A stretch of 35,218 nucleotides of DNA from JAPLKX01 sp035530195 (GTDB lineage Bacteria > Hydrogenedentota > Hydrogenedentia > Hydrogenedentales > SLHB01): contig DATKVG010000177.1 of assembly GCA_035530195.1 (NCBI GenBank), positions 1 to 35,218 on the forward strand, in the 5' to 3' direction. Position 1 is the stretch's first letter. Every line of letters starts with the position of its first letter. Positions 14,576 through 23,387 of this stretch are shown here, one piece after another. A program made the translations under genes and the position numbers. The notes under the pieces were generated by a model, which saw only the letters and a program-made list of their open reading frames with translations, made no database searches and had not been told where the DNA came from.

Positions 14576-16206
14576 CCACCATGTCCCGCCCCCGCATTGG
14601 CACCCGCAGATGCGACCGCATCGGATCGTTCAAGTTGCGCATCGCGCTGCTGTCCACGCTGCTGTCCGGCACCGTGTTGCTGGGTTTTGGACTCTGGACA
14701 TGGCAAGCCGTCGAGCGCGCCAGCCTGCACCGGATCGATCAGTCGATCCGCGACCTCGGCGACAGATACCTCGGCATGCGGCGCGGACCACAGTACTGGG
14801 AGCGCGTCAACGAGTCGCTCCAGTTTGTCCTCGGCGAAACCGAATCCAACGCGTTCGTCCTGCTCGTACGAGGCCGCGAAGGCGAGACCCTCCACGCCTC
14901 CGGCAACTGGCCCGCCGAATGGGACACCGCATCGTTTCCCACGCCGGTCGAAGCCGGATTCACCGAGCCCCCGGACAGGTGGGGGCCGCCCGGCGGCCAA
15001 ATGCCGGGCGGAGGCCCTCGACGCGCGCGGTTTGGACCCATGATGCGAGAATCATTCGACCGGCCCCCGCCGAGCCCGCCCGATGGGTCTGAAGCGTTCA
15101 GTCCGCCGCCCGGTCCGTTCGGACCGCCCGGTCCGCCGCCCATGCTGCCGATCCGCACCCAGTCCTTTTACACCTCGCCCTCCGGCGGCCATTCCTGGCG
15201 AGTCGGCGTGATGACCAATCCCGAAAGCACCCTCGTGCTTGGCCTGAACCTCGCGCCGTACACCGCCGAGATGGATCGGTTGCGGCGTCTGTTCCTGCTG
15301 GCGGCGCCCGCGGCCCTGCTGCTGGTCGCCCTGGGCGGCTGGTGGCTGGCGCAACGCGCATTGCGGCCCGTGCAGGCACTCACGACCGCCGCCGAAAGCA
15401 TTACGGCGCAAGGGCTCGACCGCCGGATCGCACCCACCGGCGAAGACGAGGAGTTCGACAGGCTCATCCGCGTGTTCAACGGAATGCTGGACCGGCTCGA
15501 AAAAAGTTTCCGCCAGGCACTCCGGTTCAGCGCCGATGCCGCCCATGAATTGAAGACGCCCCTCACGATCCTTCAGGGCGAATTGGCGGCAGCCGTTCAG
15601 GCCGCTGAATCCGGCTCCGAACATCAGCAGGCACTCGGGCGGTTGATCGAAGAGGTGCAGCGGCTCAAAACCATCACGCGCAAGCTGCTGCTGCTGTCGC
15701 TGGCCGACTCGGGCCAACTCAAACCCCAGTTGGAACCCGTGAACCTCAGCGAAATGGTCGAGGCCGCGGGCGAAGACATCCAGGTCCTCGCAGGCGATTT
15801 GCGCGTTGACCTGTCGGTCGAGCCCGCCCTTTGGGTAAACGGCGATCCCGACCTGCTCCGCCAGGTGATCCAAAACCTCACCAGCAACTCCATCAAGTAC
15901 AACCAGCCCGGCGGCCTCGTCGCCATTCAACTTCACAGAGACAACGAAAATATCCGGCTCGCCATCGCCAACTCCGGCCCCGGCATCCCCGTGGAAGACC
16001 GCGACCGCGTTTTCGAGCGATTCTACCGCGGCGAGAAATCCCGCAGCCGCCGTGTCGACGGCATCGGCCTCGGCCTCAGCCTCGCCCGCGAGATCGTCCG
16101 CGCACACCGAGGCGAACTCACCCTCGAAAAACCCCGCAACGACATGACCACCTTCACCGTCACCCTTCCCGCCGCATCCCCCAACAGCACTCAACTTCGC
16201 GCTTAG
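14572..16206 (+). CDS. Membrane sensor histidine kinase (HisKA/HATPase)
   Basis: This 544-residue kinase has TM1 (about 22-43), an extracytoplasmic domain (about 45-238), TM2 (about 239-260) and a HAMP domain (about 261-313). The HisKA H-box has His325 in ADAAHELKTP. The ATPase has an N-box (QNLTSNSIKYNQ), a G1-type motif (NSGPGIP), an F-box (FERFYRGE) and a G2 motif (GIGLGLSLAREIV). The layout resembles CusS-type kinases. The outer loop contains an unusual Gly/Pro-rich, methionine-dotted stretch (about 138-192) with repeated PPxGP units. Its role is unknown; metal binding or cell-wall contact would be speculation. The start overlaps the regulator's stop; ATG 14581 is an alternative. Confidence 0.93.
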   Translation: MTTMSRPRIGTRRCDRIGSFKLRIALLSTLLSGTVLLGFGLWTWQAVERASLHRIDQSIRDLGDRYLGMRRGPQYWERVNESLQFVLGETESNAFVLLVRGREGETLHASGNWPAEWDTASFPTPVEAGFTEPPDRWGPPGGQMPGGGPRRARFGPMMRESFDRPPPSPPDGSEAFSPPPGPFGPPGPPPMLPIRTQSFYTSPSGGHSWRVGVMTNPESTLVLGLNLAPYTAEMDRLRRLFLLAAPAALLLVALGGWWLAQRALRPVQALTTAAESITAQGLDRRIAPTGEDEEFDRLIRVFNGMLDRLEKSFRQALRFSADAAHELKTPLTILQGELAAAVQAAESGSEHQQALGRLIEEVQRLKTITRKLLLLSLADSGQLKPQLEPVNLSEMVEAAGEDIQVLAGDLRVDLSVEPALWVNGDPDLLRQVIQNLTSNSIKYNQPGGLVAIQLHRDNENIRLAIANSGPGIPVEDRDRVFERFYRGEKSRSRRVDGIGLGLSLAREIVRAHRGELTLEKPRNDMTTFTVTLPAASPNSTQLRA

Positions 16207-16236
16207 ATCATTTTCGTCTTGAAATGCAGCTTTAAC

Positions 16237-16307
16237 GTAGACGCGGCATCCTTGCCGCGTTCTTGCGTCTCGGCTTTCAAGAACAAGAGGCTGGAAGCCT
16301 CTTCTAC
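16237..16307. repeat. Paired-hairpin intergenic element
   Basis: GTAGA...TCTTG at the left and CAAGA...TCTAC at the right form an outer inverted repeat. Each half contains its own perfect 8-bp hairpin: ACGCGGCA-TCCT-TGCCGCGT (16241-16260) and AAGAGGCT-GGA-AGCCTCTT (16285-16303). It sits between the convergent kinase and ceramidase-like genes. Confidence 0.75.
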
Positions 16308-16387
16308 ACTCTCTGGTTTTCATTATGCGGCTTGAGCGCACGGGGCATCTCAACCTTAAAATCATCTAGAACTTCGCACTTCGTACG

Positions 16388-17752
16388 TCATTTCAGTTCC
16401 TGAAGCATCACCAGGGCCGCGTCGGCTAGCCGCCTGCCGGCATCCGAACACAGCCAGCGAGACAAAATGGGTTTGGCGCCATACGCGCCGCGCTCCGCCT
16501 GGTCCGTGGTCGGCACGTAACCCGTCACCCTGCCGTTGGCCAACTCAACCACGAACGTCGGCGTCGGCGCCCACCGCTTGATCTCGAGGCCAATCGCCAC
16601 AAAGATCTCCGCGGGCAACGCTACCAGCCCAATCTCGCCGATCCGCATCACCTGGAGCGGGACTTTCGCGGTTTGGTTGTCATGCGACCAAGTCTCACCG
16701 CGCTCGATAGTGTATTTCTCAAAACCGGAGAGCGTTTCTTTTTTCTTGAGCGCGGCGAGTTCCGCCATGAAAGACTCGTCGCGGGTGTAGTACGGGATCT
16801 CGAGCGTCTTCTCAATGACGGCGATCCGTCCGTCCCGCATAGGCTCCGCCCGCTCCAGCGCCGCCATCGCCGCGCCCGCCAGCGCCCTGCCGATCTGTTC
16901 GGCCTTTGCCGGACCGCCCCGGGGAAGCGCCGTCGGGTCGTGCGGCACGTGATTGATGTCGCCGCACGTGCCCTGCGCCAGCATCGTAACCACCTCCCCG
17001 CCATAGACGCGCGAGATCGTGTCCGCCATCACCCCGGGCCAGTCCGCCGAAATCATGGTCGCGCCGCCGCCGCCGATCACGTCCACGTGCAGCGCAAAAT
17101 TCACCAACACCGCCAGCAGTTTCCCGTCCTCGCCCACCGCCGAAAGCGTCTGAAGTTGCGGATCGATCGGGCCCGCCGGACCCAGCTCGCCTTCTCTCCT
17201 GCCGAACAGTTCCGATCCATCCTTCTGCCGGAAAAGCCGGTTGAATGAATAGCCGGTGACGTCAATGCTGCCGGCGCGCAATGTTGCGGGCGTCATGGAC
17301 GCCGCAGCCGTCGCCACACAATCCGCTATCTGGCGCGGCAGCCCCGCCACCCATGCATCATCGCGCGGCACCACGCTGTCCGCCCGCAACTCCGGCCCCG
17401 TATGCGTGTGCGTTGCGCACAGCATCACGTGATCGGCCGCAATCGCGGTTTCCGCTGCAATAAGGCCGCGCGCCGCATCCACAACTTCTTCCGTAAGACA
17501 GATCAGGTCGCACGAAACAAGGGCCAGCCGTTCCCCGCCCGATTCGAGCACCACCGCCCGCGCATACAGGTCGTCGCGAACCGACTCCCCTTTCCTGTCG
17601 TGGAAGTACCCTGCAAGCGACACACCAACCGGCGGCGTGATTTTCTCTTGCGCCCGGCCCACATTGAATCGTGCCGGCTCTCCGGGCTCGGCCGCAATGG
17701 CCGGCGCAGCAAGTAACACAACTACGGCCAAGATTGTCAGTCGGCTTAACAT
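16388..17752 (-). CDS. Neutral/alkaline ceramidase-like secreted hydrolase
   Basis: This 454-residue protein has a signal peptide (about 1-21, ending AIAA). Features of the neutral/alkaline non-lysosomal ceramidase N-terminal family are VGRAQEKITPPVGVSLAGY, the zinc-site type CATHTHTGPEL (112-122), NFALHVDVIGG, ISADWPG and QGTCGDINH. True ceramidases are about 650 residues or more and carry a C-terminal immunoglobulin-like domain. That domain is absent here, so it belongs to the shorter related group common in carbohydrate-rich genomes whose substrates are mostly unknown. The ATG at 17752 was chosen because AGGAGGG lies 8 nt upstream; the frame is open 10 codons further. The DUF2007-like gene lies 63 nt upstream on the same strand, so co-transcription is possible. 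Confidence 0.82.
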   Translation of the reverse strand: MLSRLTILAVVVLLAAPAIAAEPGEPARFNVGRAQEKITPPVGVSLAGYFHDRKGESVRDDLYARAVVLESGGERLALVSCDLICLTEEVVDAARGLIAAETAIAADHVMLCATHTHTGPELRADSVVPRDDAWVAGLPRQIADCVATAAASMTPATLRAGSIDVTGYSFNRLFRQKDGSELFGRREGELGPAGPIDPQLQTLSAVGEDGKLLAVLVNFALHVDVIGGGGATMISADWPGVMADTISRVYGGEVVTMLAQGTCGDINHVPHDPTALPRGGPAKAEQIGRALAGAAMAALERAEPMRDGRIAVIEKTLEIPYYTRDESFMAELAALKKKETLSGFEKYTIERGETWSHDNQTAKVPLQVMRIGEIGLVALPAEIFVAIGLEIKRWAPTPTFVVELANGRVTGYVPTTDQAERGAYGAKPILSRWLCSDAGRRLADAALVMLQELK

Positions 17753-17815
17753 GGGAAAATCCCTCCTGTTCACACCCGGCATATCTTGAGTTTCAAAATC
17801 TCAAATCTGAGATCC

Positions 17816-18211
17816 TCACTTGCGCCAACCATGACCACACTTCCGGCACGTGTAGTCCCGGCGCATAAACAGCAGCGGCGCGCCCAACAGCAGCACGCTC
17901 GCCAACACCACCCCCAACGGCCGCGGACCTGCCGTCACGTTCACCGACCCGCATTTCGGGCAGCGCCGGTATGACGTGTCGTCAGGATCCACATACTCGT
18001 CCATGTCGATTTCGCGCTCGATGCTGCCGAGAATCCGCCGCGCCGTGCCGAGATCGGCGGACTCCACTTGGAGTTGATATCCGCCCGCACCCATCGCCCG
18101 ATACCGGCTGAACCGGTGCACCTCCGCTTTAATGCCGTCGCAACCAAGCCGGCCCGCCGCGAGTTCCGACTCGGCTTCATTCTTATAACTGGCTATGGTG
18201 ACTTTCGCCAT
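17816..18211 (-). CDS. DUF2007-like protein with membrane helix and zinc ribbon
   Basis: This 131-residue protein starts with a DUF2007-type domain (about 1-70: MAKVTIASYKNEAESELAAGRL ... YQLQVESADLGTARRIL). It ends in a split zinc ribbon: CPKC at 84-87 and CRKC near the C-terminus, separated by one membrane helix (about 99-114). DUF2007 proteins are small putative signalling proteins of unknown role. AGGAAATCAACC precedes the ATG. It is divergent from the pectate lyase gene with only 60 nt between them. Confidence 0.75.
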   Translation of the reverse strand: MAKVTIASYKNEAESELAAGRLGCDGIKAEVHRFSRYRAMGAGGYQLQVESADLGTARRILGSIEREIDMDEYVDPDDTSYRRCPKCGSVNVTAGPRPLGVVLASVLLLGAPLLFMRRDYTCRKCGHGWRK

Positions 18212-18234
18212 GGTTGATTTCCTGAAGGCCAGCC

Positions 18235-18240
18235 ATTATA
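18235..18240 (-). promoter_or_regulatory. TATAAT box upstream of the DUF2007-like gene
   Basis: A perfect TATAAT on the minus strand lies 24 nt before the start codon, in the short divergent intergenic space. The -35 region is poor. On the plus strand the same bases give TATACC, so the site could serve both directions. Confidence 0.4.
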
Positions 18241-18271
18241 CCTGATTGGCCAAATCGCCTTGGAGGCCGTC

Positions 18272-19369
18272 ATGCCCATTCTGATCATCGCATTACTGTT
18301 CGGCGCATCGAGCGCCGTTTCCATCGACAAGTTCGCCGACGGCGTCAACCACTACCGCAACGGGTCGGGGCGGAGTGACTACGCCCGATACAGCGAAGAT
18401 CAGGTCGCCGAGATCGCCGACAATATCCTGCTGCACCAGCGCGCGAACGGCGGCTGGACGCCGAACTGGGACCCGCTCCGCATCTTGTCTGACGAAGAGA
18501 AGTCCCGGTTGATCGCAGATAAACAAAAAACCGACACCTCGTTCGACAACCGCGCCACGTATCCGCAGGTCGAGTTTCTGGCCCACGCGTTCAACACCAC
18601 CGGCAACACGGCTTATCGCGACGCCGCCCTGCGCGGCATTGAGTTTATCCTGCAGGCCCAAACCCAATGCGGCGGCTGGCCGCATTCTTACCCGCGTACG
18701 GACAACTACCGCCCGCTCATCACGTTCATGGACGACGTGACCGCGGGCGTGTTGACCACGTTGCGCGACGCCGCAGCGGGCCGCGGGCCGTTTACGTTTC
18801 TTGGCGACGAATTGCGCGCGCGAATTGCCGACGCCGTCCAGAAGGGCACCGCCTGTGTTCTCCGGCTGCAAGTCGTTGTCAACGGCGTACCCACCGTATG
18901 GGCGGGCCAGTACGACCCGGCCACCCTCGAGCCGGCGCAGGCGCGGACGTACGAGCTGCCCTCGCTCGTGTCGGCGGAGAGCGTCGGCGTGGTGCGGTAC
19001 CTCATGGGTTTCGAGAAACCTTCACCCGAAATCGTGCGGGCGATCGAGTGCGCGGCAAAATGGTTCGAGCGGTCGAAGATTCAGGGCCTGCGGATCGAAC
19101 AAATAGACGCCGAACCGGTGCAGTACGAATTCCATACCTCGACCTTCGACCGCCGAGCCGTCGACGACCCAGACGCGCCCCCCATATGGGCCCGATTCTA
19201 CGAAATCGACACCAACCGCCCGTTCATGGCCAACCGGGACGGCATCAAGGTCTACACCCTCGCCGAGGTCTCCCGCGAGCGCCGAACAGGCTACAGTTGG
19301 TACGGCTACTACCCAAGAGGCTTGCTCGAAAAAGACTACCCCGCCTGGCGCGCAAGAATCTTTAAATAA
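18272..19369 (+). CDS. Pectate lyase, polysaccharide lyase family 10
   Basis: The 365-residue product has a short signal peptide (about 1-16). PL10 (PelA) signatures are NGGWTPNWD (59-67), the TDTSFDNRATYPQVEFLA region, AQTQCGGWPHSYPR, TYELPSLVSAESVG, and the catalytic-region RFYEIDTNRPFMANRDG (about 306-322). PL10 enzymes cleave polygalacturonate by beta-elimination with Ca2+. GGAGG lies 5 nt before the ATG at 18272; the open frame from a TTG at 18260 would place the ribosome-binding site inside the gene. No other pectin genes are in the window, so it probably acts on external polymer alone. Confidence 0.9.
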   Translation: MPILIIALLFGASSAVSIDKFADGVNHYRNGSGRSDYARYSEDQVAEIADNILLHQRANGGWTPNWDPLRILSDEEKSRLIADKQKTDTSFDNRATYPQVEFLAHAFNTTGNTAYRDAALRGIEFILQAQTQCGGWPHSYPRTDNYRPLITFMDDVTAGVLTTLRDAAAGRGPFTFLGDELRARIADAVQKGTACVLRLQVVVNGVPTVWAGQYDPATLEPAQARTYELPSLVSAESVGVVRYLMGFEKPSPEIVRAIECAAKWFERSKIQGLRIEQIDAEPVQYEFHTSTFDRRAVDDPDAPPIWARFYEIDTNRPFMANRDGIKVYTLAEVSRERRTGYSWYGYYPRGLLEKDYPAWRARIFK

Positions 19370-19388
19370 CGCAGTCCGCAAATGCCGT

Positions 19389-19497
19389 CGCGGTGGGGTC
19401 GCGCTCCCGCGCGACCGTGGCTTTCACCAGAAGCCTCTGTTTTACCGTCGCAAATCTGCTGCTTCCCTCGGTCGCGCGGGAGCGCGACCCCACCGCG
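19389..19497. repeat. Perfect 29-nt inverted repeat, GTCGCGCGGGAGCGCGAC family
   Basis: The arms at 19389-19417 and 19469-19497 are exact reverse complements separated by 51 nt. Each arm contains GGTCGCGCTCCCGCGCGACC, itself a palindrome. The element fills the space between two convergent genes. Further copies occur at 22595, 22678 and 22750. Confidence 0.92.
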
Positions 19498-19535
19498 TGA
19501 CCTCCGCTTCCCCTTTTCTGTTCCGCGTTCCGCGT

Positions 19536-20615
19536 TTACCACGCCGCCGCCGCTGCTTTAAACGCTTTTGCGGCGCGTTCCGCGTCATTCCCGGCCGCCG
19601 GTTTGTCAGCGACCGCTGCCTGATAAAACGGCCCGATGCCGCACCACGTCGTGCACAAGTGGCCGATCATCCTGTCCGTTGCCTCAGTTTTCGCCGCGTC
19701 CATCAGCGCCAGCGTCGCGGCGCTCGACTTCCAACTCGACGGCCAGACCCTGAACCCCTTCTGCTGGAAATACTGCACCGAGGCATAATCCTTGCGCAGC
19801 GAGTAGTGCCAGTCGCAGAGGATGATGTCGCGCGGAATCAGATCGATCGCGGGTGCCGTGCCGTTGTCACTGGCCTCATAGCGGTTGTAGGGAAACTCGG
19901 CCAGATCGATCAGCCGGTCGCCCCACATCAGCATCGTCAACCCGCGTTTCCCAACAACGTAGCCGTGCAGATCGTTCACCGCCTTCGCGAAAACCTCCGC
20001 GTGCGTCTCGCCGTTGTAATACGGCGTTGTGGCATCGGGGAACAGCATGACCTCGTCAAACCCAACGTGAAAATACTCCGCCTGGAATGCCTCAATCAGT
20101 TCGTCGATCAGCGCAAACACGATCTCGTTCGTTTCCGGATGCAGCGGGTTCCAACTCACCTGGTAATGGTTCGGATCGTCATAGTTCGGATTCGGCGGCG
20201 CCATGAGTTCGGGATAGTTCCTCAGCAAAACGTTTGGCCGCCCGCCCTGGTGGCCAAAACACTGGAATTGTGGGATCAGGCGCACGCCTTGTTCACGGCA
20301 CAATGCCGCGAGTGCTCTTGCATCGTCATGCGTCATGGCGCCCTTGCGGCTGAGTTCCGGATGCGACTGGAACTCGTACCCGTAATTCACCTCCAACACC
20401 AGCGCATTCACGCCCAGAGGGACGAGCACCTCCGTGATGGTCTTGTGGAGCACGGGCAGATCCGAGCGGTCGCCCAGCCCGAGATGAACGCCGCGCCACG
20501 CTTCCTGTTTTGGCCCCGCATTGCGCCCCGCATTGCGGGCTGCTTCGCGCGGCGTTGTCGCGCATCCCGCAATGACCAGCGCCACGCCAATCCACAACAC
20601 GTTTCGGCAGTACAT
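19536..20615 (-). CDS. GH20-like lipoprotein hydrolase
   Basis: This 359-residue protein begins with a lipoprotein signal whose lipobox is VIAGC (Cys18). A single TIM-barrel domain follows: WRGVHLGLGDR, NALVLEVNYGYEF, RLIPQFQCFGHQ and FHVGFDEV. D187-E188 sits at the GH20 catalytic position. The N-terminal GH20b domain is missing, and a canonical HxGGDE is replaced by HVGFDE. It is probably a membrane-attached N-acetylhexosaminidase or relative. It lies 14 nt downstream of the symporter gene, so it likely liberates a sugar or amino sugar that the symporter imports (inference). AAAGGG precedes the ATG. Confidence 0.8.
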   Translation of the reverse strand: MYCRNVLWIGVALVIAGCATTPREAARNAGRNAGPKQEAWRGVHLGLGDRSDLPVLHKTITEVLVPLGVNALVLEVNYGYEFQSHPELSRKGAMTHDDARALAALCREQGVRLIPQFQCFGHQGGRPNVLLRNYPELMAPPNPNYDDPNHYQVSWNPLHPETNEIVFALIDELIEAFQAEYFHVGFDEVMLFPDATTPYYNGETHAEVFAKAVNDLHGYVVGKRGLTMLMWGDRLIDLAEFPYNRYEASDNGTAPAIDLIPRDIILCDWHYSLRKDYASVQYFQQKGFRVWPSSWKSSAATLALMDAAKTEATDRMIGHLCTTWCGIGPFYQAAVADKPAAGNDAERAAKAFKAAAAAW

Positions 20616-20629
20616 GTTTTGCGTCCCTT

Positions 20630-22399
20630 TCAGTTGCCCGCTGACTCTGTGGCCGCCGAAGCGGCCATTTCAATGCGCTCCGCACGCGCCAGCGGCCGCC
20701 ACCACATCGCGTACAAACACGCCACCGTCGCCGCAAGCAGCACCGAAAGCACCGCCAGCCGCGGCCAATTATGCAGCACAAGGTCCATCATGAAAACATA
20801 AACCAGCGTGAAGAACACCACGCCGACTACGGCCACCGGCACGTCGTATTTGTCGCGGTCGAACCTGCCCGAATCTTCGCCCGCTTCCGCCAACAACCGG
20901 CGCGCACGGCCCCACGCACCGAACGGGCGGACTTTCCGGTAGTAGTTTTTGAGCGAGTCGGCGGGCGTTTCCGGAAGCAGGTACGCGCCAAGCAGGCACG
21001 ACGCCAGGTTGATGCCGATCAGGATGGGAAAATACTGCGCCTCGCGCAGGTCTGTGAACATCTTGATGTAAAACGCCGCCGGCATCGTGCACGCACCGCA
21101 AAGGCAGACCGTCCACCCGTTGATTCGCCACCAGTAGCCGGCAAGCAAGCCAGGCACAATAAGCGCCGCGCCCAGCGCAAAATTGATCGGGTTCCAGATC
21201 GCGCTGATCCGCTCCGTGTACATGCTGATCACGATGCCCAGCAATATGATGACGACCGTGGCGGCGTAGCTGACTTTCACCAGCGCCTTTTGGCTGGCCT
21301 TCTTCCACACCGGCTTGACGAGATCGTTTACCACGAACGACGCGGCCACGTTGAGCGTCGAGTCGAACGTCGACATGAACGCCGCCAGCAGGCCCGCAAG
21401 TACCAGACCTTTTATCCCCACCGGGATAATCTCCTGCACCATCATCGGCAGGACCGACTCGCTGTCCACCGCCTGCCCACCCAACCGCGACAACCCCACC
21501 GCCGTCAGGCCCATCACCATGCACCACCTCACGCTGATCACCATGCCCCACGCAAATCCGATCTTGCTCGCTTCCGCCTCGGATTTGGCCGCCCGGAACC
21601 GCTGGAATTCCGGCCCCGCCGCAACCGTCAGCAGCGACATCACGCCTTTAATGACCCAGATGACAATGAGCAACCCCAGCAGGTCGGGATACTCCGGCGA
21701 CGGCGGCACAAGCCGCATCGCAGGCGCCAGGCTGAACCAGTCCGGACCGACCGCCGCCCGCAACGCCTCCGGATCAATGTGAAAGAACGCGGTGACTCCG
21801 ATATAAACCGCCGCAAATGAAAGCACGACGGTGTGGATGAAGTCGCTGTACACCACCCCCAGAAACCCGCCCAAAACTACGTACAGGCCCGTGAACCCAA
21901 ATATCAGCGGAACGATGACCGTCCGGTCCACTGGCAGGAAAACCGCCACAAACTTGGCGATCCCGATCCCCGCGTAACCCAGCATCAGCACCGTCAGCAC
22001 CACGTATAACACCACGTTGATAACCCGCGCCGCCTGGCCCGCCGCGCCCGATCCGTACCGCAGCACCAGCCATTCCATCGCCGTCAGCACGCCGCTCCGG
22101 TAGGCCCACTTGGCCTTGTAGGCGATCATGATGCCCGCGAACGGAAACGCCCAGAAGATGTGCTGCCACATCCCGCGCATCCCGAGCACGTAAAACACCG
22201 AAACCATCCACATCGTGCCGGACACGTCGAAATAGTTGCTGCTCCCGCTCATGCCCAAAACCCACCACGGCATTTTGCGGCTCCCCAGGAAATAGCTGCT
22301 TAAGCTCCTGGATGCCCGCCGTTCCATGTACACCCCCGCCACAAACACCACCACCAGGTAAGCGCAGATTATTACAAGGTCAATTACGCTGAGCGTCAC
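20630..22399 (-). CDS. Sodium:solute symporter (SSS family)
   Basis: This 589-residue inner-membrane transporter has about 13-14 helices. The SSS layout is visible: VIDLVIICAYLVVVFVAGVY, SYFLGSRKMPWWVLGMSGSSNYFDVSGT, GGFLGVVYSDFIH, GPEFQRFRAAKSEAEA and LLAAFMSTFDSTLNVAASFVVNDL, the last including the Na+-site serines. It would carry a sugar, amino sugar or similar solute with Na+. GTG at 22399 was chosen because GGAGG lies 8 nt upstream; an in-frame TTG at 22426 would enclose that site. It forms an operon with the GH20-like lipoprotein. Confidence 0.9.
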   Translation of the reverse strand: MTLSVIDLVIICAYLVVVFVAGVYMERRASRSLSSYFLGSRKMPWWVLGMSGSSNYFDVSGTMWMVSVFYVLGMRGMWQHIFWAFPFAGIMIAYKAKWAYRSGVLTAMEWLVLRYGSGAAGQAARVINVVLYVVLTVLMLGYAGIGIAKFVAVFLPVDRTVIVPLIFGFTGLYVVLGGFLGVVYSDFIHTVVLSFAAVYIGVTAFFHIDPEALRAAVGPDWFSLAPAMRLVPPSPEYPDLLGLLIVIWVIKGVMSLLTVAAGPEFQRFRAAKSEAEASKIGFAWGMVISVRWCMVMGLTAVGLSRLGGQAVDSESVLPMMVQEIIPVGIKGLVLAGLLAAFMSTFDSTLNVAASFVVNDLVKPVWKKASQKALVKVSYAATVVIILLGIVISMYTERISAIWNPINFALGAALIVPGLLAGYWWRINGWTVCLCGACTMPAAFYIKMFTDLREAQYFPILIGINLASCLLGAYLLPETPADSLKNYYRKVRPFGAWGRARRLLAEAGEDSGRFDRDKYDVPVAVVGVVFFTLVYVFMMDLVLHNWPRLAVLSVLLAATVACLYAMWWRPLARAERIEMAASAATESAGN

Positions 22400-22500
22400 T
22401 GCAGCCGCCTCCGTGCCACCGCACAAAATACCTTGCCCGAAACGGAGATGTCCAGTGCATACTTCACTGATTCCCAGTTTTCGGAAGTAATTGCAGGAAA

Positions 22501-22545
22501 TCCCAGGGTAGCTCCAGACCCTACCGGGTCGGGAGCTACCTTGGG
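22501..22545. repeat. Nested intergenic palindrome
   Basis: An outer pair AGGGTAGCTCC (22505-22515) and GGGAGCTACCTT (22531-22542) encloses an inner GACCC-TACC-GGGTC hairpin. It lies upstream of the symporter gene. No promoter is evident in it. Confidence 0.65.
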
Positions 22546-22594
22546 CTCCTAATGATCAGGAGCATGAAATTCTTTCGTAACTCTTATGCAGCAA

Positions 22595-22794
22595 CGCGGT
22601 GGGGTCGAGCTCCTGCTCGACCGTGGGGTAGCGAAACAGACCTCGGTTTTGCATGCGCCACCTCCGCCACCACCACCCGGTCGCGCGGGAGCGCGACCCC
22701 ACCGCGTTGAACCCAAAGGCTCGCATGCGCCACCTCCGCCGCCACCACCCGGTCGCGCGGGAGCGCGACCCCACCGCGTTGAACCCAAAGGCTC
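22595..22794. repeat. Repeat cluster with a 72-bp tandem duplication
   Basis: A variant arm of the GTCGCGCGGGAGCGCGAC family lies at 22595-22623 (with GTCGAGCTCCTGCTCGAC). Two exact-family arms follow in the opposite orientation at 22678-22706 and 22750-22778. The latter two are embedded in a 72-bp tandem duplication (22651-22722 and 22723-22794) that differs at one base (CCA versus CCG). The near-identity of the copies suggests a recent duplication. Confidence 0.9.
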
Positions 22795-22842
22795 GTATAA
22801 CTGGTTTGGTTGCGGCTATGCCGCTAATACGGCTAGCAGCCA

Positions 22843-23319
22843 TCAACCGAACGATGTCGGTTTCGACGCGCTGCAAAATGCGGGCCGGCCGGTCGGCCGT
22901 CCTCGATGTCTTGTGCACAGGCATACTCGACGGTCGTGGCGTTGATGGCTTGCCACGTTTGCGGCCGGATGCGCTTCATGTTTTCCTGCAGCGTAGTGAA
23001 GGCGGGAACATCCTGAAATCCGACCTGGCAAAACTCCCGCAAGGCGATTGAATCCGCCACATGCGACTGCAGATCGCGATAGCTCAGTTGCTGTTTCATC
23101 TTTACAACGGCCAACCGAACCATGCTCCGCCGTCATTCCGCGCGCCCCCGTCGATCTCTTCGCAGTACCCGCTGCATTCAGCATCAAGTCATCCCAGAGG
23201 CGACGGTAAGTCGACGGATTTGCTTCCAGGATCGAAGAGATTATGTCCCACTCTTGCGTGAACAAGGGCAGACTCTGATAAAATGACAGCGAACGTTGGC
23301 GTTGGGAAACCCGGCGCAT
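22843..23319 (-). pseudogene. Truncated, frameshifted ISNCY-like transposase
   Basis: The minus strand encodes the N-terminal part of an ISNCY-type DDE transposase in two frames. RRVSQRQRSL ... RLWDDLMLNAAGTAKRSTGARGMTAE is read from 23319. A frameshift near 23120 follows, then VRLAVVKMKQQLSYRDLQSHVADSIALREF, PAFTTLQENMKRIRPQTWQAIN and CAQDIEDGR. A degraded VETDI piece near 22870 corresponds to the family's TVVETDIHHPTD motif, which holds the first catalytic Asp. The rest of the gene is gone. Its start codon still has an AGAGGAG ribosome-binding site. Terminal inverted repeats were not identified. Confidence 0.75.
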
Positions 23320-23387
23320 GCGACGACTCCTCTTGTGGTGGTTTTGGCGATTCTACTTGTTAGCCACTTAACAGCTTAAGTGTAATA

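Noticed and set aside
19497..21820. Long plus-strand open frames
   Set aside because: They are antisense to the GH20 lipoprotein and symporter genes, both of which have clear family motifs, signals and ribosome-binding sites.
22595..22794. Possible CRISPR array
   Set aside because: There are only two 72-bp tandem copies with no distinct spacers, the repeat core is palindromic across its whole length, and no cas genes are nearby.
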